Of a stretch of DNA of 43,124 nt, positions 1 through 9,941 are shown piece by piece. The stretch is from assembly GCA_022788345.1 (NCBI GenBank), contig JALFTM010000097.1:1-43124 (forward strand), given 5' to 3'. The notes below the pieces were generated by a model, which saw only the letters and a program-made list of their open reading frames with translations, ran no database searches and was not told the DNA's origin. Each line of letters opens with the position of its first letter. Position 1 is the stretch's first letter. This DNA comes from Bacteroidales bacterium. Its GTDB lineage: Bacteria > Bacteroidota > Bacteroidia > Bacteroidales > Bacteroidaceae. Made by a program: the position numbers and the translations under genes.

Positions 1-473
1 ACAGAAATGGCAGATTAGAAGGAAGAAGAGGATAAAGAGGAAATTGTCGCTTTTTTAGGTTTTGAAAGATATGGATTTGCAAAAAGCTGTTTTTTGCGTT
101 ATCTTTGTGGTAAAGAAAAGAGGGAGAAACGCCACGCAAAAGGCTTTTCTCCCTCTTCTTTTGCTTGTTGCTGTGTTTTCGGAGGCGGTTGGTGGAAAAA
201 CGGGCTACGCATGACGGGCAAACAAGTGGCGCATCTCGTTTCAACGATTGGCAGGGAAAGGCATAGAGGCAAAAGCTAAAACGTTAAACCTTGTGGTCCT
301 GTGTTAATCATTCTAATTGCTTTTGGTTCTATGTAAGGATATTGTTGTCGTAAGCCATTTTTGTTTGATATTTTATTGAATACGAGTAGAAAATAAATGT
401 TTGGTTGAACCAAAGGTCTCTTTCCTTATGCCTTTGATTATAGGCCTATTTTATCTCCATGCCAGCTGCAGGC
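1..473. other. intergenic region, no convincing gene
   Basis: This stretch lies downstream of mutL, which is on the minus strand. One plus-strand frame opens at the edge and stops with TAG at 16-18, so the 3' tip of a plus-strand gene outside the window is possible but not provable. A terminator-like hairpin sits at 118-157. A 61-codon open frame at 94-279 runs through that hairpin and has no protein-like composition. From 300 to 470 I see only AT-rich sequence and a small 6-bp dyad at 401-413. Confidence 0.5.
118..162. terminator. bidirectional rho-independent terminator
   Basis: A perfect 12-bp stem (AAGAGGGAGAAA at 118-129 with its complement at 146-157) encloses a 16-nt loop that can add an inner GCC/GGC stem. 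A T-rich run follows on the plus strand (to 162), and an A-rich run precedes it, so it can work on both strands. It probably ends a plus-strand transcript entering from the left, and may back up the mutL transcript. Confidence 0.65.
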
Positions 474-2324
474 TTATAGCATATTTTCGATGGTGCCCTC
501 TTCAATGGTGAAGATGATTTTTGCTCCATCGGGGGTGAGCGTGGGAGTCTCGGTTAAAAACAGAGCATCTACGAGGTGAGACATCTCTTCGGCTGTCATT
601 TGCTTTCCTGCGGGGATAGCTTTACGAACAGCTAAGGCAGAGGCCAATAGATGATTGATTTCATCTTCTGCTTCTACTTCGCCAGTGGCGGCTTGACTCA
701 CAATGTTTTGGATGAAAGCAATGCCATCGATACCTTCAGCACCTGAGGGAATACCTTGGAGCTGTAGCTGTGTGCTGTCGGCTATTCTCACCAAGTCGAA
801 GCCAGCCTTTAGGAGATTTGGCTCTATACGCTCATAATGTATGAAGTGTGAGGGCGAAAGATCTATTGTTAAAGGGAAAAGCAATCCTTGAGAAACCCCA
901 GCTTGCCCTGCAAAGAGTGTGAGAAATTGGTCGTATAGCACGCGATAATGAGCGCGTTGTTGGTCAATCACTAAGAGCTGATGTTTAGCCGTGGTGATGA
1001 TGTAACGATTTTGGAGTTGGATGCAGGGCGTGCTCACCTCTCTTCTCTGCGTCAGTAGGTCTTCTGTGTTGCTATAAAGACTAAGAGAGTGCTCAACTGG
1101 CTCGGTTGGTATGTCTATACCTTCGTAGGCCAATTGCCATTGTTTGGGAGAACTGGAAGGTGTAGTAGGACGTAGGCGAGTGCCATAGGAGAGGGGGGGA
1201 GAGGTGCTCTCGGTAGTGAAGGGATTGAAGTTGTTGTTGATGGTTATTTCGGGAGGAGCAACATCAAAAGCCTCTTTGCTATAAACTGGAATGTCGGGGC
1301 GTCCTGTTTGATCGAAATCAATGGTTGGAATGGCATTGAACTTGCCAAGCGACTCACGGACGGCTGCTAAAAGAACTTGCCAAATGGCTTGCTCATCTTC
1401 AAATTTGATCTCAGTTTTGGTGGGATGTATATTGACATCGATGTTGGCAGGATCAACCTCGAATACGATAAAATAAGGCACTTGTTCTCCTTCTGGAAGC
1501 AGGCGTTCAAAGGCAGTGAAAACGGCTTTTGCAAAATAGCTGTGACGCATGTAGCGTCCGTTTACGAAGAAATACTGCTGTGCGCCTTTTTTTCGGGCAC
1601 TATCGGGAGCACCTACGAAGCCAGTGATTTTAGCAAGAGAGGTGTCCACTTTAATAGGGATTAGGTGGCTATCTATACGTCGGCCAAAGATGTTTACGAT
1701 GCGCTGGCGAAAGTTGCCTTTGGGGAGGTCAAGTACAGTCGTGTCGCCATTTACCAGTCGAAAACTAACCGATGGATTGGCCAAGGCGATGCGCTCAAAC
1801 TCTGCTACGATGTTGCTCATCTCCGTACTATTGGATTTGAGAAACTTACGACGAGCGGGGATGTTGTAAAAAAGGTTCTTGACCAAGAAGCTGGCTCCTT
1901 GAGAACAGCTCACCAACTCCTGACTCTTGAAACGACTGCCTTCAATGATGATGTGCGTTCCCAGTTCGTCCTCCTCACGGCGGGTTTTCAATTCGACTTG
2001 TGCCACGGCCGCAATAGAGGCCAAGGCCTCGCCACGAAAGCCCATCGTGCGCAAGGCAAAAAGATCATTGGCGGCAGCAATTTTTGAAGTGGCATGGCGT
2101 TCAAAAGACAAACGTGCGTCTGTTTCGCTCATGCCTTTGCCATCGTCCACAACTTGAATGCTGGTTTTACCCGCATCGACGACAAAAACCTGTATGAGCG
2201 AAGCCCCTGCGTCGATAGAGTTTTCAACGAGCTCTTTGAGGACGGAAGCTGGGCGTTGTATGACTTCCCCCGCAGCTATTTGATTGGCTACAGAATCGGG
2301 GAGGAGATGAATGATGTCGCTCAT
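474..2324 (-). CDS. mutL: DNA mismatch repair protein MutL
   Basis: MutL links MutS mismatch recognition to strand incision and repair. The N-terminal GHKL ATPase is intact: ANQIAAGEV near 13-21, KELVENSIDAGA with the likely catalytic Glu31, DDGKGM at 60-65, RHATSKI at 76-82 and GFRGEALASI at 95-104. A low-complexity Pro/Ser/Thr linker spans about 355-420 and a MutL C-terminal dimerisation domain follows to 616. The C-terminal site that carries DQHAxxE in endonuclease-type MutL reads DQQRAHY here (454-460), so nuclease activity is uncertain. The gene starts 5 nt after the OstA-like gene, so the two are surely co-transcribed. Length 616 aa is normal for the family. Confidence 0.97.
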   Translation of the reverse strand: MSDIIHLLPDSVANQIAAGEVIQRPASVLKELVENSIDAGASLIQVFVVDAGKTSIQVVDDGKGMSETDARLSFERHATSKIAAANDLFALRTMGFRGEALASIAAVAQVELKTRREEDELGTHIIIEGSRFKSQELVSCSQGASFLVKNLFYNIPARRKFLKSNSTEMSNIVAEFERIALANPSVSFRLVNGDTTVLDLPKGNFRQRIVNIFGRRIDSHLIPIKVDTSLAKITGFVGAPDSARKKGAQQYFFVNGRYMRHSYFAKAVFTAFERLLPEGEQVPYFIVFEVDPANIDVNIHPTKTEIKFEDEQAIWQVLLAAVRESLGKFNAIPTIDFDQTGRPDIPVYSKEAFDVAPPEITINNNFNPFTTESTSPPLSYGTRLRPTTPSSSPKQWQLAYEGIDIPTEPVEHSLSLYSNTEDLLTQRREVSTPCIQLQNRYIITTAKHQLLVIDQQRAHYRVLYDQFLTLFAGQAGVSQGLLFPLTIDLSPSHFIHYERIEPNLLKAGFDLVRIADSTQLQLQGIPSGAEGIDGIAFIQNIVSQAATGEVEAEDEINHLLASALAVRKAIPAGKQMTAEEMSHLVDALFLTETPTLTPDGAKIIFTIEEGTIENML

Positions 2325-2329
2325 AACGT

Positions 2330-4117
2330 TTATCGTTTGGATGTCTTACGGGATGCTTTAGATGCAGAAATGGGAGCTGTTTGTGTGGGTGGTTTGGGAT
2401 ACGCTTCTTGCGGAGTGGCAGAAGCAGAGTCCTCTGCGGTGTTGTTGTGTAGGTGTTGGACAGGAGCTGCGCGCCGCACGGAAGCCTTCAGCTCAGAGCC
2501 AGAACGTTTTGTCCGGTGCTCAAAGAGGTCGTATTTGCTGAGTGGACGGACGTAGTCGAACCATGTGAAGTTGCTCAATCGGTTGCGTTCAGGCGGTGCT
2601 GTGCCTATGGCGTAGAATGTGCCTTCAGCAGCTGGTGTCCAAAGGCGAGTCATGCGTCGATGTTCAAGGAACATGCGCAGTTTTGTGGTCTCAAGATAAT
2701 TTTGATATAAGATACTGCTGTCTTTTTCCAAAGGGTAATTGATAACTAAAACGTTGCGATTGACATGATTTTCTTGCATCTCACCGTTACGGAAATAGGA
2801 GCGCATCTCTTCGCCAGCCACTTGGTTGAAATGCACCGAGTCTACTTGTTCTGCCAAAAGACATTGACGATCGACATAGACGCTATCGATGGTTGAATCG
2901 TTTGAGAAGAGATTGATTTCTTCTCCTAAGACTTGTCGATTGTTGTTCCATACAATGGGATCTTTCTGGAGAGTGAGGCGTTGAGCTTTGGAGTTATAAG
3001 TGAGAAGTTCACAGACCGCTTGTATATCGGAGCGATAAATCCTGACATGTGGATAAGCACGGACGACGCGGTAGGTGCTGTCTGTCTTGAGGTGATAGGA
3101 ATAGAGGCGAAGGGTGTCCGCATGAATGAAGAGTGTGTCTTCGCTATTGGAAAAGTCTTTTACCAAAGCGCGAGGACCAGTGGCCATTGCCTCAGAGTTG
3201 ATAGGGCGTTTGGATTTTGGAGGAATGAGGTTCGTGGAGTCGCGATAAAATCCGTAATCGCCATAAAGATAGCGTTTGCCTTTAGGATCTTTGATAATCA
3301 CATTCCCCCAAGCGCGAGAAAGTCCTGTTGCACGGCTATGGTGTATGCTGTCGCCTTGCATCGTTTTCCCTTGATAAGTAATCATAGGGCGATGGCGGTG
3401 TGAGGTGTCGAAGATGAGGCGAGCTTCTTGTGTTTCGGTGTTGTAGTAGCCATCTTCTGTGTAGATTTTATTGATGCCACTGAAGATGTTGGCATTGCCC
3501 ACTGCGTGTGCCCATTTGGTATTGGTGTTGTAGAAAAGATGGTTGGTTTTGAGGCTGTCATATTGTTTCCCCACCATAAAAACGTCGTCAATGAACTCGG
3601 CCTCTTTTGTGCCAAGGTTGTAGTTGCCAACGATTGAGGTTAAAACCGTAGTGCCATCTTTGAGCTTGCCACCATCGAAATAAGATGCTATATCGGTCAT
3701 GCGGTTATAGGTCATGCGATTGGTGGTTAAAACGCGCTTATGATGCGTTAAAATGACATGACGATAAGCGTCCGCTACTTGCGAATTACCATCGTAGAAG
3801 AGACTGTCGCTACGCAATGAAATGGTGTCAGCTTGTGTCATGTGGACATGCCCGAAAGCCCGGAAGGTATTCGTCTCGGTGAAGAGCACTGCGCTGTCGC
3901 AACGCAGTTGCATTGCACCTTGACGGAAATGTACTTTGCCATTCAAGCGTTGAGCGCCAAACACCTCTGCATTGTCTTGCTGAAGGCGATCGGCGTGAAT
4001 AAGGTAGATGCGATCAGCCGAATTGGTGCGTTGGGCAAAAGAAAAAAATGCCCCGCCAGCCCATAGGAACAATAGGCTGGCGAGACAGATATAGAGGGGA
4101 AAACTATGCTTCTGCAT
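2330..4117 (-). CDS. OstA/LptA-like periplasmic protein
   Basis: A 595-residue protein with an N-terminal signal peptide or anchor (hydrophobic stretch about residues 8-28, ending FSFAQ) followed by many repeated beta-strand units of the OstA/LptA type, for example around 36-60 and 80-140, with alternating polar Asp/Ser/Thr pairs. Proteins of this kind in Bacteroidetes are annotated as OstA-like and are inferred to take part in moving lipopolysaccharide across the periplasm, as LptA/LptD do in Proteobacteria. The C-terminal 70 residues are rich in Lys/Arg/Ala/Pro and look disordered. It follows two PpiC-type chaperones and precedes mutL by 5 nt in one minus-strand cluster. The LPS role is inferred from fold and neighbours. 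Confidence 0.8.
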   Translation of the reverse strand: MQKHSFPLYICLASLLFLWAGGAFFSFAQRTNSADRIYLIHADRLQQDNAEVFGAQRLNGKVHFRQGAMQLRCDSAVLFTETNTFRAFGHVHMTQADTISLRSDSLFYDGNSQVADAYRHVILTHHKRVLTTNRMTYNRMTDIASYFDGGKLKDGTTVLTSIVGNYNLGTKEAEFIDDVFMVGKQYDSLKTNHLFYNTNTKWAHAVGNANIFSGINKIYTEDGYYNTETQEARLIFDTSHRHRPMITYQGKTMQGDSIHHSRATGLSRAWGNVIIKDPKGKRYLYGDYGFYRDSTNLIPPKSKRPINSEAMATGPRALVKDFSNSEDTLFIHADTLRLYSYHLKTDSTYRVVRAYPHVRIYRSDIQAVCELLTYNSKAQRLTLQKDPIVWNNNRQVLGEEINLFSNDSTIDSVYVDRQCLLAEQVDSVHFNQVAGEEMRSYFRNGEMQENHVNRNVLVINYPLEKDSSILYQNYLETTKLRMFLEHRRMTRLWTPAAEGTFYAIGTAPPERNRLSNFTWFDYVRPLSKYDLFEHRTKRSGSELKASVRRAAPVQHLHNNTAEDSASATPQEAYPKPPTQTAPISASKASRKTSKR

Positions 4118-4182
4118 ATACTTTAATGAAAGGATTTCCTCAAGAAAGCCGCAGTCTGTTTTGAGGGAAGGAATAAAAGAGG

Positions 4183-5529
4183 CTACTTTACCCAGCCTTT
4201 ATAGCGGAAGTTACAGTCTTGCCAATCTTTATCAATGCGGATGTAGGTTGATTTAATCTTCTGTGCAATCCATTTGTCAAGGATTTCTTCGCGACGCTTG
4301 TCTTCAACTATATTTTTAAGTTGCTGAAAATCTTCTGTGATAGAGGCACGATGGGCATCGATGCGATGTTTGAGCTTTACTACAGCTGTGACTGTCTGTC
4401 CGGCTTCGTTAGTCCACTTGAAAGCGCGAGAGATTTGTCCTACTTGTAGGGTATCCACAACACGAGCGATGTCCTGAGGGAGTTGGCGCATTTGGAAGCG
4501 TGAAGTGGTAATCATTTGCTCACGATCGAGGTTGACCATGAGTCCTTGGTTGTTGCGGGTGTCTTTGTCGTCTGACAAAACAGCTGCAGCGTCTTCAAAA
4601 GTGAATTTTCCTGCACGAATATCGCTTGTAATAGAGTCAAGACGAGCAATACAGCGTGCGTATTCGCTCTCTTGAATGTTGGGCTTGAGCAGGATATGAC
4701 GCACGTTTACCTTGTCTCCTCGTTTGTCTATGAGTTGGATAATGTGATAGCCAAATTCGGTACGTACAATCTTGGATACTTTTTTAGGGTCTGTCAGTGC
4801 GAAAGCCACATTGGCAAACTCTGGTACCCATTGGTTCTTGCCTGAATAACCTAACTCGCCCCCTTGTCGTGCTGAACCATCTTGAGAATAAAGCATCGCC
4901 AGCGTAGAGAAGTCTGATTCACCTGTATTGACACGGCGAGCATATTCGCGCAACCGCCCTTCAATGTCTTCAACTTCCTCTCTGGAAACAGCAGGTTTGT
5001 TGGTGATGATTTGCACCTCTACTTGTGTTGGAATGAGAGGAAGACTATCTTGAGGTGTGTTCTTGAAGAAATCACGCACTTCTGCTGGAGTGACCTTAAC
5101 ACTTGATGTCAGCTTTTGTTGTGCACCTTGAACCAACATCTGTTCACGGATACGGGTGCGCAGGTCAGAACGAAGCTGTGAAATCGTTTTATGGGCCATA
5201 CGTTCCACATTTTCTTTAGAACCAAACGTTTGGATATACCCTTGAATGCGGTTCTCAACTTCTGCATTTACATTGCTCTCGTTGACTTCTACGCTATCCA
5301 ACTCGGCTTGGTGCTGATAAAGCTTTTGTATTGCAATTTGTTCGGGAATGACGCAACGGGCATTGACAATAGGTGTTCCTTGTAGTTCAGAACTGATGCG
5401 CATTTCCTCAATATCGGAAAGGAGAATTGGCTCGTTGCCGACAACCCAAACAACCTTGTCTATGGTTGAACGTTGAGCCATAGCCATGGTAGATATGAGT
5501 AAAGAGAAGACTAAGAGTATTTGCTTCAT
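4183..5529 (-). CDS. SurA-like periplasmic peptidyl-prolyl isomerase
   Basis: A secreted chaperone/isomerase likely to help outer-membrane proteins fold. I chose the Met that begins MKQILLVFSLLISTMAMAQ, a clear signal peptide with cleavage after AMA; the open frame extends 19 codons further upstream but that extension is rich in His/Arg and would bury the signal. The mature part has a SurA-like N-terminal helical region (about 20-165) and PpiC/rotamase repeats: one around 170-280, with GELGYSGKNQWVPEF and FGYHIIQL, and a second, more divergent one from about 282 (VRHILL). The length (448 aa) matches SurA. It lies 63 nt after another PpiC protein and 65 nt before the OstA-like gene. Confidence 0.88.
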   Translation of the reverse strand: MKQILLVFSLLISTMAMAQRSTIDKVVWVVGNEPILLSDIEEMRISSELQGTPIVNARCVIPEQIAIQKLYQHQAELDSVEVNESNVNAEVENRIQGYIQTFGSKENVERMAHKTISQLRSDLRTRIREQMLVQGAQQKLTSSVKVTPAEVRDFFKNTPQDSLPLIPTQVEVQIITNKPAVSREEVEDIEGRLREYARRVNTGESDFSTLAMLYSQDGSARQGGELGYSGKNQWVPEFANVAFALTDPKKVSKIVRTEFGYHIIQLIDKRGDKVNVRHILLKPNIQESEYARCIARLDSITSDIRAGKFTFEDAAAVLSDDKDTRNNQGLMVNLDREQMITTSRFQMRQLPQDIARVVDTLQVGQISRAFKWTNEAGQTVTAVVKLKHRIDAHRASITEDFQQLKNIVEDKRREEILDKWIAQKIKSTYIRIDKDWQDCNFRYKGWVK

Positions 5530-5592
5530 AGGAAAATGTGTTGTAGCGTGCAAAAGGCCTTTATGATGGCGAGTTGCACAACTCACTTTTGT

Positions 5593-7008
5593 TTAATGTT
5601 GATTGACTGTGCGGAGCACGTCAGTGTTGATGGTGTAGTTATACTTATTGCGAAGGGATTGTATCCAATTCGCTTCCAGTTCTTGTTGATAGTCTGAGAC
5701 GACTTGCTCGCGAACATCCTCAAAACCCTGAGGCTGTGAAAGCTTTTTGCCTATAGTGCCAAAGAAAGGGAAGTTAGCTGGAAGCGTTGTTGTAGATTTC
5801 CCGAACAAGAGTTTGTCTACGTAAGGGTTATCACCATTCTTTACCAAGAGTGGGCCGACAACTGCTACTTGCACAGAATCTCGGTTGAATTGTCCTTTGA
5901 GTTGTTGGCGCCAATTTTCTTCGGCAGTATGTGCTTTAACAAACTTTTTAACAGCTTTCTCTAAGGCCTTGGTTTTTGTCAAATAGACGAAGCCTTTGAA
6001 ACGTGGCTCAGACCAAGCGTATTTCGCCTTATTCTTCTTAAACGTTGCCTCTAAAGCTTTAGTGTTCTTCTCGGCCTCTTTCCAAACAACTTTATTGCTT
6101 ATCTCATAAAGTAGAAGGCCGTCTTCATATTCTTGGATAAGATAAGCTACGTCTGGTTTGCTCAGATTGGCTTGATAGATGCTGTCTAAAACCATTTCAC
6201 GAGTCAATTTCCCTTTTGAAGCTGCGACAATGTTGTTGATGCGCTGATTGGCGGAAATTTCTTCAATGTTTTGGCGCTTAAGAGATGCTATAATCTGAGG
6301 CTTTAAGATTTCGTAGCTGTCTAAAGGCTTGCGCTCAAGCATACGAATGATGTGGTAGCCTGCCGCTGTGAGAAAAGGGGCTGATGTCTCTCCTGGGGCA
6401 AGTGAAAAAGCTACGTTTTCGAACTCAGGCAAGGTTTCTCCGGGCGCAAACCAAGGAAGCTCTCCTCCTTTGAGGGCTGATCCTTGGTCTTGAGAGAACT
6501 GTTTGGCTAAGGTCGCAAAATCTGCTCCGTTCTTGAGTGTCAGCGAAAGAGAGTCGGCTTTTAAGAAAGCTCGTTTAGCTTCTTGTTCGGAACTCTGTTG
6601 AGGCAATTGAATCAAGATGTGAGCCGCTCGGAACAATCCCTTGCTTCCCACCTGCTTGGCCATTCGTTCGTAAAGAGAGGTTGCAACGCTGTCGATGAAC
6701 GTTTGGTCAACCATTTCGTTCGTGAGAAGTTGGTCACGATAGACTTGAAACTCTTTGCGAAAGGAGGGGAGGGTGTCTAAGCGCACCTCTCGTGCAGCAA
6801 GAACTTTCAGCTTATAGTCCAAGAAGCGTTGAGCATATTCCTCTATCTCTTGTGTCGTTGCAGGACCTTGTGCGCGATTTTTATTAAAAGCATATTCAAA
6901 GGCTGAACGAGTGATGGGTTGGCCATTGATAACCATCACAGTAGGGTCTATCGACTGTGCTTGCACACTGAGCGATAAGAGAGGAAGGAACAATAGATTG
7001 CGTATCAT
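5593..7008 (-). CDS. PpiC-type periplasmic peptidyl-prolyl isomerase
   Basis: A second parvulin-family isomerase, 471 aa. The chosen start gives MIRNLLFLPLLSLSVQAQ, a short signal peptide; the open frame continues 11 codons upstream without a better signal. After a helical N-domain (VMVINGQPITRSAFEYAF near residue 25) comes one good PpiC domain at about 130-230, with AAHILIQLP, GGELPWFAPGETLPEFENVAFSL and AGYHIIRML. The C-terminal 200 residues are helical and Lys-rich with no clear second isomerase domain. It is the first of two paralogous chaperone genes between guaB and the OstA-like gene, which suggests a role in envelope protein maturation. Confidence 0.85.
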   Translation of the reverse strand: MIRNLLFLPLLSLSVQAQSIDPTVMVINGQPITRSAFEYAFNKNRAQGPATTQEIEEYAQRFLDYKLKVLAAREVRLDTLPSFRKEFQVYRDQLLTNEMVDQTFIDSVATSLYERMAKQVGSKGLFRAAHILIQLPQQSSEQEAKRAFLKADSLSLTLKNGADFATLAKQFSQDQGSALKGGELPWFAPGETLPEFENVAFSLAPGETSAPFLTAAGYHIIRMLERKPLDSYEILKPQIIASLKRQNIEEISANQRINNIVAASKGKLTREMVLDSIYQANLSKPDVAYLIQEYEDGLLLYEISNKVVWKEAEKNTKALEATFKKNKAKYAWSEPRFKGFVYLTKTKALEKAVKKFVKAHTAEENWRQQLKGQFNRDSVQVAVVGPLLVKNGDNPYVDKLLFGKSTTTLPANFPFFGTIGKKLSQPQGFEDVREQVVSDYQQELEANWIQSLRNKYNYTINTDVLRTVNQH

Positions 7009-7025
7009 CTGCTTTTGAGCAAAAG

Positions 7026-7066
7026 TGACAATACCCCACAATCACTTAATGGGTGGAGTATTGTCA
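7026..7066 (-). other. hairpin between guaB and the first ppi gene
   Basis: TGACAATAC (7026-7034) pairs perfectly with 7058-7066, with an inner CCCA/TGGG pairing. On the minus strand a second small dyad containing CTTTTG follows. It could be a weak terminator or processing site that lowers expression of the downstream chaperone genes relative to guaB. The T tract is poor, so full termination is doubtful. Confidence 0.4.
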
Positions 7067-7092
7067 TAAGAGTTTTATGTTAAAGTTGATAT

Positions 7093-8592
<1,500 letters not shown>

Positions 8593-8602
8593 TTATTGCA
8601 CA

Positions 8603-8610
8603 CAAAAATA
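8603..8610 (-). promoter_or_regulatory. candidate -7 element for guaB
   Basis: Reading the minus strand, TATTTTTG fits the Bacteroidetes TAnnTTTG -7 element and lies 25 nt before the guaB start codon. No good TTTG -33 element is visible at the right distance, so the call is tentative. Confidence 0.35.
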
Positions 8611-8684
8611 ATAATTTCTTTGCAGACAACCATCTTTGGGTGCTTAATCTTCAAAGAAAAGATGAACTTTTTCTTGAAGGGTGG

Positions 8685-8713
8685 TTGTGATTCAAAAAAT
8701 ATATGTAACTTTG
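8685..8713 (+). promoter_or_regulatory. promoter of tRNA-Leu
   Basis: TAACTTTG at 8706-8713 matches the TAnnTTTG -7 element. A TTG at 8685-8687 lies 18 nt upstream, in the place of the -33 TTTG. The tRNA starts 9 nt after the -7 element, as expected for a stable RNA. Confidence 0.7.
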
Positions 8714-8722
8714 CCTCGGTTT

Positions 8723-8807
8723 GCTCGAATGGTGGAATGGTAGACACGAAGGACTTAAAATCCTTTGGACAGTAATGTCCGTGCGGGTTCGAGTCCCGCT
8801 TCGAGCA
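8723..8807 (+). tRNA. tRNA-Leu (UAA)
   Basis: An 85-nt cloverleaf: acceptor GCTCGAA (8723-8729) pairs with TTCGAGC (8800-8806) and the discriminator is A8807. The anticodon stem AAGGA/TCCTT holds a loop with TAA at 8756-8758. The long variable arm typical of class II tRNAs and the T-loop GGTTCGAGTCC are present. CCA is not encoded. Confidence 0.97.
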
Positions 8808-8829
8808 CAAAATCTATAAGTTAGTCTTT

Positions 8830-8877
8830 ATAGCACACAGAGTTTTATCATAAGATGCTCTCTGTGTGCTATTTTTG
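8830..8877 (+). terminator. rho-independent terminator of tRNA-Leu
   Basis: A perfect 13-bp stem (ATAGCACACAGAG at 8830-8842 with 8860-8872) is followed by a T run, 22 nt past the tRNA. It is the obvious terminator for the tRNA-Leu transcript and shields the opposing tRNA-Cys unit. Confidence 0.9.
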
Positions 8878-8909
8878 TGCGGATAAACTTATAGAGGCTT
8901 TTGTGAGAA

Positions 8910-8951
8910 AGATAAAGAGAAAGAGCTTCACTTTCTTAAAAGTGAAGCTCT
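8910..8951 (-). terminator. rho-independent terminator of tRNA-Cys
   Basis: A perfect 13-bp stem (8922-8934 with 8939-8951) closes a 4-nt loop. On the minus strand a pyrimidine-rich, T-rich tail follows (complement of 8910-8921). It lies 8 nt past the end of tRNA-Cys. Confidence 0.85.
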
Positions 8952-8959
8952 CTCTAAAG

Positions 8960-9030
8960 AGGTACCTGGCAGATTCGAACTGCCGTACACGGTTTTGCAG
9001 ACCGCTACCTAACCACTCGGTCAAGGTACC
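8960..9030 (-). tRNA. tRNA-Cys (GCA)
   Basis: Read on the minus strand, acceptor GGTACCT pairs with AGGTACC and the discriminator is U, which is the Cys identity base. The anticodon loop is CTGCAAA with GCA, closed by a 5-bp stem with one G-U pair. The T-arm GGCAGTTCGAATCTGCC is perfect. CCA is not encoded. Length 71 nt. Confidence 0.96.
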
Positions 9031-9047
9031 ATTTTTGTTTCCGAGTG

Positions 9048-9077
9048 CAAAGTTAGTATTTTCTTTCAAACCAACAA
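9048..9077 (-). promoter_or_regulatory. promoter of tRNA-Cys
   Basis: On the minus strand, TAACTTTG (complement of 9048-9055) is preceded after 19 nt by TTG (9075-9077), matching the -33/-7 layout of Bacteroidetes. The tRNA begins 17 nt downstream of the -7 element. Confidence 0.65.
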
Positions 9078-9102
9078 GGGATTTGTATAGAAAAATAAGT
9101 TT

Positions 9103-9906
9103 TTAGTTCAACAAATAGAAACCTGATGGCTCTTTTCGTCGTAAAGTTTCGACATGAAGGGTTTCTTCTACGCCATAGCCAGCTTCTTTTAATGCTTTGG
9201 TAATGGTTTCTTTGGCGATATTCGGACGATTGTTTTCTTCGCTTAAGTGGCAAAGCCAAACCTGCTTCGCATCGGCAGACAGGTTCTTCGACAAAGTGTC
9301 GGCTGTGATATCGTTACACAAATGTCCATTGCCCCCGCTGATGCGCTTTTGCAGGTAGGGTGGATAAGGCCCTGTAGCTAACAGTTCCTTGTCGTAGTTG
9401 GCTTCAATAACCAAGTAGTTGGCTTCCCGGATGTATGGCAACATTTCTGAAGTGATATGGCCTGCATCAGTGATAAGGCAAAAGCGAATGTCGCCATGAG
9501 TTATGAAATAACCATTGTTTTCAGAAGTGTCGTGAGGAACAGGGAAGGGAGTGATGGTGAAACCGCCAACTTGAAAACTTTCGTGGTGCGTTACGCGGTA
9601 GCGAAGTTCTTGTGGCACTTTCTTGCTCATCATGAAATTGCGATCCATGCCCTCATGGATGAGTTGCGAACTGTATACTGTAAAATGGAATTGCTGTGAA
9701 AGCGCACCAACAGCTTTTACGTGATCTGTATGGTAGTGAGTCACAAGAAGAGCGCGTACCATACCGAAGTTTAAGCCGTAGTCTCTGAAGTATTTTTTGC
9801 AAGTGCGGATGCCAATGCCCATATCAATGAGAAGCGCAGTGTCTGCACTTTCTAAATAGTAGGCGTTGCCACTGCTACCACTGCCAAGGCTGATGAATCT
9901 GACCAT
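9103..9906 (-). CDS. MBL-fold metallo-hydrolase (YycJ/WalJ-like)
   Basis: A 267-residue cytoplasmic metallo-beta-lactamase-fold protein. It begins with SLGSGSSGNAYYLE, carries the metal-binding motif THYHTDH (about 56-62), a histidine in PVPHDTSEN and an aspartate in LITDAGH, and ends with a helical part containing CHLSEENN. This layout matches the YycJ/WalJ group of the MBL superfamily, whose members are often linked to nucleic acid or cell wall functions; the substrate here is unknown. It starts 35 nt after the end of tamL on the same strand, so the two probably share a transcript. Confidence 0.88.
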   Translation of the reverse strand: MVRFISLGSGSSGNAYYLESADTALLIDMGIGIRTCKKYFRDYGLNFGMVRALLVTHYHTDHVKAVGALSQQFHFTVYSSQLIHEGMDRNFMMSKKVPQELRYRVTHHESFQVGGFTITPFPVPHDTSENNGYFITHGDIRFCLITDAGHITSEMLPYIREANYLVIEANYDKELLATGPYPPYLQKRISGGNGHLCNDITADTLSKNLSADAKQVWLCHLSEENNRPNIAKETITKALKEAGYGVEETLHVETLRRKEPSGFYLLN

Positions 9907-9941
9907 AGACGATAAGTTGTGTGATTTCCTTTGAGGAATGA

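Noticed and set aside
94-279. 61-codon open frame at the left edge
   Set aside because: It runs through a clear terminator hairpin and has no protein-like composition or promoter.
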